Assembly: GCF_027579695.1 (NCBI RefSeq)
Contig: NC_083590.1
Span: 15,759,656 to 15,823,655, forward strand
DNA length: 64,000 nt
Direction: 5' to 3'
DNA from: Neoarius graeffei
Taxonomy: Eukaryota; Chordata; Actinopteri; Siluriformes; Ariidae
The notes under the pieces are model-generated. The model saw nothing but the letters and a program-made list of their open reading frames with translations, searched no databases and was not told the DNA's origin. This document shows, in pieces, positions 1 to 11,429 of this stretch (position 1 is the stretch's first letter; every line of letters starts with the position of its first letter). A program made the translations under genes and the position numbers.

Positions 1-262
1 CAGGATAAGTATAACACGTTTTGTGGATGTTCAACATTTGAATGTAACTATAAAAGGGTTAAATAAAAAAGTGATAGAAAATGGTACATTTTGGTGGATT
101 TCTGTAAAGGGAATAAAATACTTGAGGGTTTGCTTTGTCGCAGTAGTAACAGTAACTCTGCTTCATCATACCATCACGTTGCTGATTATTTTCCAGGAAC
201 TGAATGACTCAACAGATTGATTCCTGCTCTTAATTAATCCCTGCCTCCTGGCTGTGTTGTAG
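1..262. other. Non-coding, probable intron
   Basis: No convincing coding signal or repeat is visible. The stretch ends in a pyrimidine-rich tract and AG at 261-262, a plausible splice acceptor for the exon that follows. Confidence 0.3.
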
Positions 263-394
263 GGAATGGCTCTCCATCAGAAGGTGGCGAGTGAGCGCTC
301 TGGTGTTCCTGTTCACGCTCAGTCCTTCCTCGCACAGCAGAGGCAGTTCACACAGGCACGGAGAGGCCTGGGCGCTCGCCTCCAGCCCAGATAA
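263..394 (+). CDS. Candidate terminal coding exon of an unidentified gene
   Basis: After an acceptor-like pyrimidine tract and AG (261-262), an open frame runs to TAA at 392-394. Read from GGA at 263 it encodes about 43 residues, rich in Gln, Arg and Ala, ending in GARLQPR. There is no independent start, so I read it as the last exon of a gene entering from the left. About 2.4 kb of AT-rich non-coding DNA and an AATAAA at 2808-2813 follow, which suits a long 3' UTR. I do not recognise the peptide. A chance open frame of this size is possible, and an overlapping minus-strand frame is equally open. Confidence 0.3.
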   Translation, partial: GMALHQKVASERSGVPVHAQSFLAQQRQFTQARRGLGARLQPR

Positions 395-1534
395 CACTAA
401 CGCCAGTTTAATCAGCCAGTGTGTGACTCCTGCCTTAAACTCTCCTCTCGCTGCTCTGCTGTGAGACACTTCCTGTTCCTCCGCAAGCTGTGACCCGACA
501 TGCTGCTGACTGACTGCTGGAGTTCATCTCTCTTTTATTTTTAACCCTTTTGCTGTGTGGAGAACCCAGAGCTCCTTCACCTCATCTTAAAGATGGATGT
601 GAGCGAGGAAAGGGGGAATGTTGTCATCTGTCCTTTCCTCTCTCCTTTCATGTAATCAGATAAACAGGGTTCGGTTTAAAAGCCCTTTCATCTTCCACGG
701 CGATTAAACACAGAGTCGAATCTTTCGATCTGCAAAGTAAATGTTTCTGAAACTGCTCGGCCTCCTGATCAGTTGGGAATCGAAGGGTTTTTAATGGAAG
801 AGTTTTTGTTGTTGATGCGCTTTACTACTTTTCACTTTCTATTTCTAGATATTAAGCCGAGTAGTGATGATAATGATGTTGATGATGAAGGATGTGGCTG
901 ATTTTACATTTTCTTGCATGACTTTGGTCTGAGATTTCATTAACATTTTCCTCTAGTTTTTATTTTTTATCTCTTTTTAACTAATTGCTATTGTGATTTT
1001 TATTTTTTATGACTAACACTAATTCCTCTTTTCTTTTTTTAACCCAATCTCCCTTTATCACCTTCTCAAAGGTAAAACTGTGTATCCGGTGATGAAGTGT
1101 CTTTGCTTGAGTTGAATGTGATGCTGTTATTGAGAGGGTTTGACCGGGACACTGTGAGAGTGAACACAGCTCGGTGTCTTTGTCTCAGTGACCGTTCTTC
1201 CCTGAGAGAGCTCACTAGTCCACTTCGGCACATGGATGATAAAATAGCACGGCGACATTCTATCGCTCCACGTTTCAATCATGGAACATGCCTCGTTTAT
1301 AAAAACACACACCGGTGAACTTGTGTTCATGTGACCAGGACGGCTTATTGTTGGAGCATGTAAACATCATGATTTATCAGAACACAAATGGAGCACTGGA
1401 GCTTCAGAGCAACAATCAAAGAACATAAATGGTGGCGTTGCAGAGCAAGACCTTTCTTCAGCTCTAATGCGTAGTTCCTCAACTTAACTAAAACTCACTT
1501 TCTGTTCCAGGGCGTGAATTACAAATGGGAAATG

Positions 1535-1756
1535 CAGAGGTGGGCGATATGACAGTGTTATTAATATCACAATGAACGACATGAGGGTTCTGAGAGTGCT
1601 GGTGGTCCGTCTGCGACACACACCATAACACACGCTGTCGCTGATTGGATGATCCTTCCTCTTGTTCCGTGTGAAATACTTTTTTTTTATGTTTAATTTT
1701 GTGTATCGTGTGAAAAGTATTGTGATGTTCTCGTGTTGCTGTATCGCCCATCCCTG
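1535..1756. mobile_element. Short TIR element (MITE), hAT-like ends
   Basis: The left end CAGAGGTGGGCGATA and the right end, whose reverse complement is CAGGGATGGGCGATA, form imperfect terminal inverted repeats around about 220 bp with no coding capacity. CAG(R)G(R)TGGGCGATA termini occur in non-autonomous hAT-like fish elements. I could not find a clean target-site duplication, so class and exact borders are inferred. Confidence 0.55.
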
Positions 1757-2571
1757 CGCGACTCATCACCTTTCACGCTGATCAGAGTCCGACGAGCCGA
1801 GCGTCAGGAAGCGTGTATCATTTTCCAGCTGTTCAGATTCTATCCGAGTGAAGCTGCTGTGATCCGTGTGGACCTCAGAGGGATGAAATGACGTCACATC
1901 CGCCGCTGCCGTGTCACAAAGCCGAAGAGTTTATTCGGTTCAAAGCCTTCCGGAGTTTCTTTTTAACTGATGAACCTCCAAAATGTTGGTGCGGTGTGTG
2001 ATCCTTGGGCCGAGATCCGAGAAAACACAAATCCTAAAGCAAATGCCGTCACTGTCCAACCGCTGGGGATGAGTCAAATGTATTTATTTTTTCCTCCTGC
2101 AAATATTAAATGATGTCCTATGAACTGAAACGAAACAGTTTTGAGTCAGATACGTGCATTTATAATGAACTGAGAAGGAGCTGCTCTGACGTGCTGTTTG
2201 GTGAGAAATGTGATGAACACGATGTTCACTAAACTGCAGTGAAGCACCAACTGAGCAAAACTCACTACATTTACGGATAACTGGAGATTTTGGTTTTAGG
2301 GTGGAGGGTTTTTTTCCCCCACAAATATCTCAGCTGAGTGACTCTTTAGCTCAGACAAGCTACTATGGAGATTTTGCTATTTTAAGTGATGAGTACCAAA
2401 GTATGCTGCTTTTTCTCCTTTTTCTAAAAGCTGTGAATGAAGGTACATCATATTGACACGATGTTTAGATTTAACACTAAATAACTGTTTTCTGGTTCCA
2501 AAGTGCTTGAAGGAGAAAATGCAATGTGGCTCGAGCTGAATGAGTGACCTGTTAGCTTCCGTTCACCGGGG

Positions 2572-2597
2572 GTGTGTGTGTGTGTGTGTGCGCGCGC
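2572..2597. repeat. (TG)n-(CG)n microsatellite
   Basis: An uninterrupted TG run of about 19 bases is followed by CGCGCGC, a Z-DNA-prone purine-pyrimidine alternation. Confidence 0.9.
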
Positions 2598-2835
2598 ATT
2601 TTAGAACTGTAAGATCTTTTAATGAAACACTGCTATACAATGTGTTTTGTGTGTGTTTTTACACTGGACACTTGTTTCATACTGAGGTGTGTTGATTCTA
2701 TTTGTGTTTATTATTTTGGTGTGTGTTGTTATGAATGTACCAGGGAGGGGGTGATGGGTCGACACTCAGGTTGTACACCACATTAATATTCAGCATTTTT
2801 GTCCTGCAATAAAAATGTGATGGACAGACGGTTCC

Positions 2836-3415
2836 AGAAAACAGAACACAGTTCGTGTGTGTGTGTCATTAATGACTCTTCATTGGATTTCTTCCTGACA
2901 CTATAAAGTCACATTTATAGAGCATTACATCACAGTGCTGCTGAGTTCTTCACTCTGATGGGTCAGAAGGTGTTGATTCTCCTTTTTTAACCTGGGCCCT
3001 ATTTTCCCATCTCTTTGTACCCAAATATTTACCCAGGACGAAAATGATTGAAATCGGTCCAGTATTGAGTTAGAACTCTGCAACTGGCAACCACTAAATG
3101 TCTGTACAAGGTAATTCTACAGGGCAAACATGTGATGACTGAGATGTAGTGATGGCCAGATGAAGCTTCATGAAACACCTGAAGCTTTCCAGCCAGTTGT
3201 GTTAAGAAGTGCTTCATTTCTCGAGGCTTCACTTGCTCACTAGAGACACCTGCTGGTCAAACGAATAATCACAATCATCCAGACAATCCAGAGGCTGGAG
3301 CACAGCGGTTCATCAAACCAGGGTTATAGAAAGATACATCTGGAAATATATTCTAAATATCTATATTCTGAATATAACTTAGAAATTTAACAAATATATA
3401 CAATCATTTTATTGT
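2836..3415. other. Non-coding, possible decayed transposon end near 3148
   Basis: No gene is visible. TAGTGATGGCCAGATG at about 3155 resembles the terminus of a fish DNA transposon, but no partner end was matched with confidence. Confidence 0.3.
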
Positions 3416-3765
3416 GGGCGGCACGGTGGTGTAGTGGTTAGCGCTGTCGCCTCACAGCAAGAAGGTCCGGGTTTGAGCCCCGTGGCTGGAGAGGGCCTTT
3501 CTGTGCGGAGTTTGCATGTTCTCCCCGTGTCCGCGTGGGTTTCCTCTGGGTGCTCCGGTTTCCCCCACAGTCCAAAGACATGCAGATTAGGTTAACTGGT
3601 GACTCTAAATTGACCGTGAATGGTTGCCTGTGTCTATGTGTCAGCCCTGTGATGACCTGGCGACTTGTCCAGGGTGTACCCCGCCTTTCGCCCGTAGTCA
3701 GCTGGGATAGGCTCCAGCTTGCCTGCGACCCTGTAGAACAGGATAAAGCGGCTAGAGCTAATGAG
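3416..3765 (+). mobile_element. V-SINE-like tRNA-derived SINE, full length
   Basis: The tRNA-like head carries Pol III box-like motifs (GTGGTGTAGTGG, then GGGTTTGAGCCCC). A conserved central segment follows (GTTTGCATGTTCTCCCCGTG, then the cagtccaaagacatgc block), as in vertebrate V-SINEs of the DANA/HE1 type. The tail is GCTAGAGCTAATGAGAT. A perfect 10-bp target duplication ATTTTATTGT flanks it at 3406-3415 and 3766-3775, which fixes the borders and implies LINE-mediated insertion. This is the reference copy for five other copies in the window. Confidence 0.9.
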
Positions 3766-3814
3766 ATTTTATTGTATAGAATTAGTATATTTCATATATA
3801 TTCAATGTCTTATA

Positions 3815-5434
3815 CAGTGCTCAGCGTAAATGAGTACACCCCCTTTGAAAAGTAACATTTTAAACAATATCTCAATGAACACAAACAATTTCCAAAATGT
3901 TGACAAGACAAAGTTTAATATAACATCTGTTTAACTTATAACGTGAAAATAAGGTTAATAATATAACTTAGATTACAAATTTTTCAGTTTTACTCAACTT
4001 AGGGTGGTGCAAAAATGAGTACACCCCACAACAAAAACTACTACATCTAGTACTTTGTATGGCCTCCATGATTTTTAATGACAGCACCAAGTCTTCTCTG
4101 CATGGAATGAACAAGTTGGTGACCTTTTGCAACATCAATCTTTTCCCATTCTTCAACAATGACCTCTTTTAGTGACTGGATGGAGAGTGATGCTCAACTT
4201 GTCTCTTCAGAATTCCCCATAGGTGTTCGATTGGGTTCAGATCAGGAGACATACGGTACTTGGCCACTGAATCACTTTCACCCTGTTCTTCAGAAATCCA
4301 ACAGTGGCCTTAGACGTGTGTTTAGTCATGTTGGAAAAGTGCATGATGACCAAGGGCATGGAGTGATGGTAGCATCTTCTCTTTCAGTATAGAGCAATAC
4401 GTCTGTGAATTCATGATGCCATCAATGAAATGCAGCTCCCTGACACCAGCAGCACTCATGCAGCCCCACATAAGGACACTGCCACCACCATGTTTCACTG
4501 TAGGCACCAGGCATTTTTCTTTGTATTCCTCACCTTTGCAATGCCATACAGTTTTGAAGCCATCAGTTCCAAAAACATTTACCTTGGTCTCATCACTCCA
4601 GAGTATAGAGTCCCAGTAGTCTTCATCTTTGTCAGCATGGGCCCTGGCAAACTCTAGGTGGGCTTTTTTGTGCCTGGACTTTAGGAGAGGCTTCTTTCGT
4701 GGACGGCATCCATGCATGCCATTCCTCTGCAGTGTACGCCATATTGTGTCATGGGAAATAGTCACCCCAATTTGGCTTTCTACTTCTTTAGATAACTGCA
4801 GTGAACTTGCATGCCGATTTTCTTCAACCCTTTTCATCAGAAGATGCTCCTGTCGAGGTGGTAACTTCCGTGGACGACCTGGATGTCTCTGTGAGATGGT
4901 TGCAGTTCCATCTTTCTTAAATTTCTGTACCACTTTTGCTACAGTATTCTGACTGATAAGTAAAGCTTTGCTGATCTTCTTGTAGCCTTCACCTTTGTGG
5001 TGGAAAGAAATTATTTTCTTTGGGGAATTCTGAAGAGACAAGTTGAGCATCACTCTCCATCCAGCATCCAGTCACTAAAAGAGGTCGTTGTTGAAGAATG
5101 GAAAAAGATTGATGTTGCAAAGTGTCGCCAACTTGTTCATTCCATGCCTAGAAGACTTGGTGCTGTCATTAAAAATCATGGAGGCCATACAAAGTACTAG
5201 ATGTAGTAGTTTTTGTTGTGGGGTGTACTCATTTTTGCACCACCCTAATTTGAGTAAAACTGAAAAAAATGTGTAATCTAAGTTATATTATTGACCTTAC
5301 TTTCACGTTATAAGTTAAACAGATGTTATATTAAACTTTGTCTTGTTAACATTTTGGAAATAGTTTGTGTTCATTGAGATATTGTTTAAAATGTTACTTT
5401 TCAAAGGGGGTGCACTCATTTACGCTCAGCACTG
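3815..5434 (-). mobile_element. Tc1/mariner element with about 400-bp inverted arms (fold-back)
   Basis: The ends are CAGTGCTCAGCGTAAATG on the left and its inverted match on the right, flanked by TA at 3813-3814 and 5435-5436. The inverted match extends far beyond a normal Tc1 TIR: 3815-4218 (404 bp) pairs with 5022-5434 (413 bp), so the right arm carries an inverted copy of the 3' end of the transposase gene. The arms meet unique sequence at GGGGAATTC. This looks like an inversion-duplication that replaced the true 5' end. It is non-autonomous. Confidence 0.9.
4047..5053 (-). pseudogene. Tc1-family transposase, frameshifted and N-terminally replaced
   Basis: The minus-strand frame encodes the Tc1 helix-turn-helix region (GYKKISKALLISQNTVAK), a GRPRK AT-hook-like motif and the first two catalytic aspartates (ILWSDETK and LFQHD). 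Directly after FQHD the frame hits a stop. Compared with intact relatives, about 8 bases are missing there, so the third catalytic residue (E of the DD34E triad) lies out of frame downstream. The first six or so residues come from the inverted duplication, not from a genuine Tc1 start. In active elements this enzyme would cut and paste the element at TA sites. Here it is dead, and the tail frame runs to CTA (stop) at 4047-4049. Confidence 0.9.
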
Positions 5435-5436
5435 TA

Positions 5437-6547
5437 TAAAGGAATTGAGTAGTGTAATAGATCATAATAATGGTATTACTACAGCTCCAGCTGTGTTTAG
5501 TGAGAAGGAGGAAGCAATGTGCTTGTGAAACTGGACAGAAGAGCCTGTGGGACTGATGTGTTTGTGGGACTGATAATTCAATGGGACTCACAAATAACAT
5601 CATGACTTTACTCTGCTCTAACATTACAAACTCTACAATAGATTTAAATACAGAAATGAGCAACAATCCCTGTGAAAAATGCCCAGAAACAGATTGTGCC
5701 ACAATAGTTGTGTTTTTATACAAAGAAATGAGACCAAAGTGCCGTTTAAATACAGATTTATTATATTTAGTTGATCTTACATCCAGGTTTATAGTTGGAG
5801 AATAAAAAAAATGTCGGAGTGTCAGTTTACACGCGAGGCGGTGTTTGTTAGCGGTCACGTGGTTTTATACACCTTGATACTCGCCTCGATGCCGTGATTC
5901 ATTTGGCGCGCGCTCTCAGACTCGACACATGATTCAAAGACTCGGATTCATCTGACCATCACGAAGTCAACTAAAAGAGCCGAATCAAAGAGTCGATTCA
6001 TTCCCTGAACGGCACATCACTCGGAGTGAATCAGTTCTCCTGAAGTGAAAGTGTTTCTCTTTCAGCTGAGGCGCTGTTATGTTGCTGTTGGGAGAAAATA
6101 ATAATAAAAACTCCAACTCCAGGCAGAACCGGTGAGATTAATGAAGCCCAGCATGGAGTGCTGAGTAAAAGTGAGTGATGTGTTGGAGAGAAATGTGGTT
6201 GTATTTGACTGAGCTCGTGTAAAAACAGCAGTAAAACTGCGGAACTGAAATCACCTGAGAAGGTGTTTAATGGCTAAATACAGGAGCAATGTCCTGCATC
6301 AGTGACCAGTGTTTTCTCATAAGGAGTGTCTTTAGGCTGCTTTCTTCCCTCTGCATGTTTTTTAAACACATGTTGTTTTCACTGTGTCTGTTGTGTAAAT
6401 TCCAGCATTTCCATTTAAAGGGACTGACTGCAAAGGCATCTGAAATTTGTATGTATTTTATATAATGTGTGTGTGTATTAGTGTATGGAATTTTCCTATG
6501 TCTCTCAAGAACAGTATCATGCGGAAGAGATTTGATCATTGTGATGT
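5437..6547. other. Non-coding, decayed repeat DNA
   Basis: No gene is supported; the longest frames have no recognisable domain. Around 6020-6030 the sequence gcacatcact resembles an inverted hAT-type terminus (agtgatgtgc), but no matching end or 8-bp duplication was found. Confidence 0.3.
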
Positions 6548-6921
6548 CTCATCTCATTATCTGTAGCCGCTTTATCCTGTTCTACAGGGTCGCAGGCAAG
6601 CTGGAGCCTATCCCAGCTGACTACGGGCGAAAGGCGGGGTACACCCTGGACAAGTCGCCAGGTCATCACAGGGCTGACACATAGACACAGACAACCATTC
6701 ACACTCACATTCACACCTACGGTCAATTTAGAGTCACTAGTTAACCTAACCTGCATGTCTTTGGACTGTGGGGGAAACCGGAGCACCCGGAGGAAACCCA
6801 CGCGGACACGGGGAGAACATGCAAACTCCACACAGAAAGGCCCTCGCCGGCCACGGGGCTCGAACCCGGACCTTCTTGCTGTGAGGTGACAGCGCTAACC
6901 ACTACACCACCGTGCCGCCCC
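6548..6921 (-). mobile_element. V-SINE-like SINE, full length, minus strand
   Basis: Same family as 3416-3765, reversed: tail first (ctcatctcattatctgtagc), tRNA head last (cactacaccaccgtgccgcc). A perfect 12-bp duplication TCATTGTGATGT flanks it at 6536-6547 and 6922-6933. Confidence 0.92.
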
Positions 6922-7020
6922 TCATTGTGATGTACTGAAGGTTATTTTTGTCTCATGATAAAGAGTTTTGCTGAACTGTGGTGTGACCGGTTAGACCTGT
7001 CTGGGGTTTAGAAAACCTGT

Positions 7021-7690
7021 GTGGACATGGAGTTACTCAGGATTACACTCACTGATAGGAATGCAGATCTAACCAGTGAACATTGTAGTTATATGGACTG
7101 TATGTATAAAGACAGCATTCAGATCTTTACAGAACAAAGGATTTGCAAACAGACGCCACAGGTTCTGCAGTTGCTGTGCCCAGTTACCAGGTGGAAATTA
7201 GTCAGAGAACCTCTGATGGTTTGAGTGTCTGTACGGTGAAATTGTTTGCCATAATGTTGGCATTAGAATGGACTGAACAGGTAAACTGCAGAAATATATT
7301 AATCTGTAATGATTCCGTGTCAGCACTTACAAGCATGAAGACAGCTTCAGCTAGAAATCATCAAGATCTGCTTTATGAAATCTTGTTTACCAATTCAAGA
7401 ATGGTTAATCAGGGGAAAATATCACATTTATTTGGGTCCCAGGACATTCAGGCATCCAGGGGAACGAGAGAGTGGACAAACTCACAAAAGAAGTAGTCAA
7501 AAAAGAAACTGTTGAAGCGAGCATCAAATTCTCAAAATCAGAGGGAAAAACATAGTGTGGAGAAAGGCAAATCAACAGTGTCAACAGCTATAAGATAACG
7601 GGGGGAAAAAGGGAGACATTTGCACTTAATCCAAAACAAAATAGGTACATTAAGAAGCAGGGTATCAAACCAGAAAGAGCAAATGTTTAT
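7021..7690 (+). pseudogene. LINE fragment: RNase H domain of an I/Nimb-type retrotransposon
   Basis: Two overlapping frames (7021-7224 and 7143-7496) make up one RNase H-like region. The pattern is an ARKxx-like VYTAELLAI..AL motif seen here as VCTVKLFAIMLALEW, then NDSVSALTSMK with the active-site Asp context, then a C-terminal HxGxxGNE-type region decayed to DIQASRGTREW. In autonomous elements this domain degrades the RNA strand of the cDNA hybrid. A frameshift separates the start from the rest, and the region downstream to about 7690 keeps only patchy similarity. No reverse transcriptase lies upstream, so this is a 5'-truncated relic. Confidence 0.7.
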
Positions 7691-7839
7691 TTACTTTTTA
7701 TGACTGGTTCTTTTTGTACATACAGTGATATCATGCATTCAGTGTGACCAATAAACTCTCGTGGAGTTGTGACCGTCAGCCAGTTCAGACTTTAAACCAA
7801 CTTTTGATATCACAGACGCTGTGCTCCCCTGGGTCTTTT

Positions 7840-8130
7840 GTTTACTCGCGTAATGCCAGAGGAAAAGAAAGAGAGGGAAAGGTGCTGGAGTTCTGTCCTG
7901 CTCATGACACAGAATCAGGAAGTCTCCTCTGCCCAGCATCCTGCTCACTAATGTTCAGTCTTTGGACAACAGACTGGATGAGCTGCGTGCACGGATTAAA
8001 CACCAGAGGGACATCAGAAACTGCTGTGCTTTGGCGTTCGCAGAGACGTGGCTGGAGCCCTGCATTCCCAACTGTGCAGTCACACCGGAGGGTTTCGCTG
8101 TTTATGGGAGGGGTGTGTGTGTGCTTTATG
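7840..8130 (+). pseudogene. LINE fragment: start of an AP-endonuclease domain
   Basis: In the frame through 7940 the DNA encodes LLTNVQSLDNRLDEL, then a FAETWLEP motif. This is the N-terminal part of the apurinic endonuclease of L2/CR1/Rex-type LINEs, where the Glu of ETWL is catalytic. Upstream, a basic segment in another frame implies a frameshift. The domain breaks off after about 60 residues at a GTGTGTGTG run, so it is a short relic, not part of the RNase H fragment next to it. Confidence 0.65.
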
Positions 8131-8925
8131 GTTAAATCTTCATGGGCCACGGATGTTTGCATCTTAGCAAAGTATTGAACTGAACTAGATCCATGAAACA
8201 AACGATGAATATATAATTTTTCTGTTACTGCTTCTGTATTCTTGTTTCTTTCTCTGGAAAATCAAAATATTAGGGGTATAACTCCATACTCGCTACCGTG
8301 GAGTCGAGCCCCTGCATTCTAAGGCTAAGATAGCAAAGCACTAGCGAGAATGATTTAGTTATCTCTCCAGAAAAATGACACGTCATCTAACCTTGCTCTG
8401 TCTTGCAGTTGCACTCATTTGGCAGGCTTTCCTTTTCTTTTCCACTAGTGGGAGAACGGAGTGCGCCATGTTTGCCCATTCTGACTTGTTTTGGTTAAAA
8501 GTAGGTCAGACACGCCCCACGGTGGTCACGTGATGTTGTTTACTTGCTTCAGCGATCTCCAGAATCGTAAAATATGGGACACTTTTTATCTTGGCAAAAC
8601 GTTTCCACACAGGATACACTGTGCGTGCGCATCAGTGAAACATCTCGAAAATCCAACAGCAATAGGTATAGAATGTTTTACCCAGAATTCAACTTTGCAG
8701 TCAGAACCTTTAACTGATGTAGAATTTTTTACACACCAGATTCTCTGTGTTCTTGGCCATGCTGATGGGAAACAAAATGAGGAAATGTAACCCAAGGAGC
8801 TGCTGACTCTGGGTTATTATTGGTTTGTTCCTGTGCCTTTCAGGGAGACCGTGAGCTGGACTAGTGAATAGAGTAAAGTCTGGCACAGAAAACAAGATGC
8901 CACGTCTCAGCATTTTCAGCACAAC
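8131..8925. other. Non-coding, nothing recognised
   Basis: Open frames here are short and have no recognisable motif or splice context. I see no clear repeat ends. Confidence 0.4.
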
Positions 8926-9662
8926 CAAGGCCGGATTAACTATATGGGCCTGCGGCACAGTGCCCAGGGGCACTAACCACTCACAGACAGTGAGGGAGCA
9001 CCACATGACAGAAACTTGAAAAATATTTTTCGTGAATGTTTGTACACTTAAAATGGTTATACACTTGACATTGTTAAATAGTCATATATAATTCATTATG
9101 AACACTAATTTCATAAGAACAACAGCAATCATAATTCTGAGCAAGAGTGGCCTATGTGACCATTAACCCCCCTTTCCTCAACCTGTCAGTTGAGCCAGTC
9201 CACCTACGGTGAAATGTATAAATTTTTTAAAAACCGCAGTAGAAATGAAAAATGGACAGACATCAATTGAGTGGTTGTGCGAAGAGGAAAATAAAAAAAA
9301 GACTCCAGGCGTGTAGCTGCAATTAAAAATGTTCCAGTGTTAGATCGGTTTTTAATAAAAACATCGACAACTGCTGTCACGACCAGAGCTGAAGCTGAAG
9401 CTAGTGAAATCAGCGATGCTAGTGAGGGAGATGGCCCTGCTAGCACTAGCCGGGGAGATGCTACAACCACAGCCAGTGTTAGCCGAGGGATCGGCGACGA
9501 CGAGGATCCCCTTGAGGAAGATGGGAGCGAGGGAGACCCCGGGGAGGAGGATATGTGCGAAGCCACTTTAAGCCAGGTAGAGATCAGTTCACGCGTGCAG
9601 GGTGGGGGGGGGCACTTGAGGTATAGTGCCCAGGGGCACCGCATTGGCTTAATACGGCACTG
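8926..9662 (+). mobile_element. hAT-like element, internally deleted
   Basis: The left end CAAGGCCGGATTAAC and the right end, reverse complement CAGTGCCGTATTAAG, are followed inward by GTGCCCAGGGGCAC-type subterminal sequence. This terminal style is well known in hAT elements. GCACAAC occurs at 8919-8925 and at 9663-9669, so at least 7 bp of an 8-bp target duplication is visible. Only about 740 bp remain. Confidence 0.75.
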
Positions 9663-9672
9663 GCACAACTGA
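9229..9672 (+). pseudogene. N-terminal fragment of a hAT/ZMYM-type transposase ORF
   Basis: From about 9250 the sequence encodes HQLSGCAKRKIKKR, resembling the KLSGAQ..RKKRK N-terminus of ZMYM-like hAT proteins. After a frame change come LDRFLIKTST and an acidic Ser/Asp/Glu-rich stretch (9370-9560) ending at the right terminus. The catalytic core is absent. It is a remnant carried by the deleted element and codes for nothing functional that I can recognise. Confidence 0.5.
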
Positions 9673-10345
9673 CAAAATATATTTAGTATCACGGTCCATG
9701 TGATCCCTCAGTAAAAACAGATCATGGATCGTTCACGGTGTAAAACGGTCATATCACACACACCCCTACTTTAGGCTCACAGAAATCATCCCTGTTTAGT
9801 GCAACTGACTTCAGACTGACTGACTTCTGGATCAGAATTTATTCAAACTAAAACCCATTTAATGCTGGTAAAGAGAAAGTAGGATTAGACTTAAAGTAGC
9901 CCTTCTATTAACTACAGATGATTTTATTCACCTCCTGGTTCAGCTTTTTTAGTGAAGGCGTCACAGCTGACCTGCTTGGACTTCAAACTGTGTCTCCTCC
10001 TTTCCAGCAGAGGTCTCAATCCCCCGATTACTGAACTGCTCACATCACCACCTGTCTAGACAGACACACACAAACTCTTGTCTTCTGCATCTGATGGGAC
10101 ATGATGCTACTGCATAACCACTAAAACTACTCTTCGTCTGAATCCTCCTGCTTCTTAAGTTTGGAGTCTTTCGCATGTGCAGTTCATTCGATGTGAAAGA
10201 TTTTTTTCCTCCAAGTTTAACAAAATGTTTGTAATTTTTTTTCCACTGATTTTTAGGAGTGTAATTCATTCACTCCAAGAGCTCAGCGTCTTCAGGAATC
10301 AGCAGTGAGTCCATGAGCTGTGTGTCCATACACTAATATTCAAAA
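9663..10345. other. Upstream region and 5' UTR of the NLR gene
   Basis: No coding exon is seen. Just after the hAT lies a relic with a TE-like end (tatcacacacacccctac, about 9760). The transcription start of the NLR gene should fall in or upstream of this stretch. A TATA box or interferon-type element could not be assigned with confidence. Confidence 0.3.
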
Positions 10346-10398
10346 ATGGAGAGCCATGATCTGGACACAGATAACATGACCCCACCCTCAAAAAAGCG
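10346..10398 (+). CDS. NLR exon 1 (start)
   Basis: ATG at 10346 opens MESHDLDTDNMTPPSKKR, an acidic N-terminus of the kind seen in fish NLRC3-like proteins. The donor is CG|gtaagc at 10399. The split codon CG+T (Arg) is completed by either 117-bp exon downstream, which supports both start and border. Confidence 0.65.
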
Positions 10399-11312
10399 GT
10401 AAGCTGCCATGTTCTAATATTTTAGTTATTAACTGTTCATATCTGAAATATGGAGTGAGGATATCTGAAAAGAGAAATTTAACAAAAATTTATACTGAGA
10501 ATGAAAAGTTAAGTCACCACTTGAAAAAAAATGCCAGATTCTGTTCATTGTTAGTAAAATTATGTTCTTATAAAATTTAAAAATGCAGTCGGATGAGACA
10601 ATACACTAAAGCCACGATACAAATCAAATCCCAATCCAGGCTTCACAGGACCAGACTGATGAGACGGTGCTGACACAAAACATTACATTTTAAAGTGTAA
10701 AACATTTTTATTTGTAAAGGCAGCAAATCAAACCACTGCAATATCAATCTAGTCGGGGTGTTAAACTCAGATCCTGTGTCAAATACAGGTGTTTATTTTA
10801 ACCTGCATTTCAGACCGTGGTCAATCCAGCCGTGATAGAAACTGGAGTGCGCGTATGTATATACAGCGGTTTACTGTAACTACCTTCAGATGGCTCCACT
10901 ACAGATCTGCTGTGAATTCTGGATAGTGTGAAAATGTTAAGCAGTCATGTTCTACAGGCTGTTTCAGTTTTATTGTTTCCAAGTTCACACGGGCCGAATG
11001 AAACGAGGCTGTGGGCCTGGAGTTTGACCCCATGTGCCATAACACTTCCTTCTGATTAGCTTCACTTTCTGGACTGTTCAGTCAGCGTGCTTTGAGGCAG
11101 TTAGGTTTCCACTCTATAACTCTGTGCTCTGTGGGCTACAACCTCTGGTGCTGCCACCTAGTGTGTAAGAAGAGGTAGAGCTCAGAAAGAACATTGAACA
11201 GAAATATCAAAATACATGATATGAGCAGCAAATTCGTCTCTCCCAGTGTTTTGTGTTGTGATATTTGAGACAATGAAATTCTGTCTCATGCCTCCTCTAT
11301 AATGTTGTACAG

Positions 11313-11429
11313 TAAACTCCAGATGAAGAGATCAGACTCACCAGAACCCAGCTGTGTCTCCATGAAGACTGATGGGTCTATGGGTCTTCCTTTGTACTTC
11401 AACAGTAGAAACTCCTCATCTGTCCACAG
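11313..11429 (+). CDS. NLR exon 2 (repeated 117-bp N-terminal exon, copy 1)
   Basis: The acceptor is ttgtacag|T and the donor AG|gtaaca. The 39 codons include RSDSPEPSCVSMKTDGSMG, the SPEPSCVSMK motif typical of the N-terminal part of fish NLRC3-like proteins. Both ends are phase 2, so the exon can be included, skipped or swapped with its neighbour without changing frame. Confidence 0.85.

Larger units (their letters stand above)
395..2835 (+). other. Possible 3' UTR, non-coding
   Basis: No other coding exon is supported. The stretch contains a short TIR element (1535-1756), a TG repeat near 2572 and a canonical AATAAA at 2808-2813. If 263-394 is a terminal exon, this would be its 3' UTR; otherwise it is plain intergenic DNA. 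Confidence 0.3.

Noticed and set aside
230..469. Minus-strand 79-aa frame
   Set aside because: It overlaps the plus-strand candidate exon, has no splice context or motif, and is likely a shadow of GC-rich DNA.
3535..3855. 106-aa frame in the SINE, and similar frames in other SINE copies
   Set aside because: Same translation in each SINE copy (for example 6517-6831, 37327-37584, 44882-45151); it is a repeat artefact, not a gene.
3148..6030. Possible single 2.9-kb hAT element from tagtgatgg (3155) to gcacatcact (6025)
   Set aside because: Only about seven terminal bases match and no 8-bp duplication was found; the SINE and Tc1 between them sit independently.
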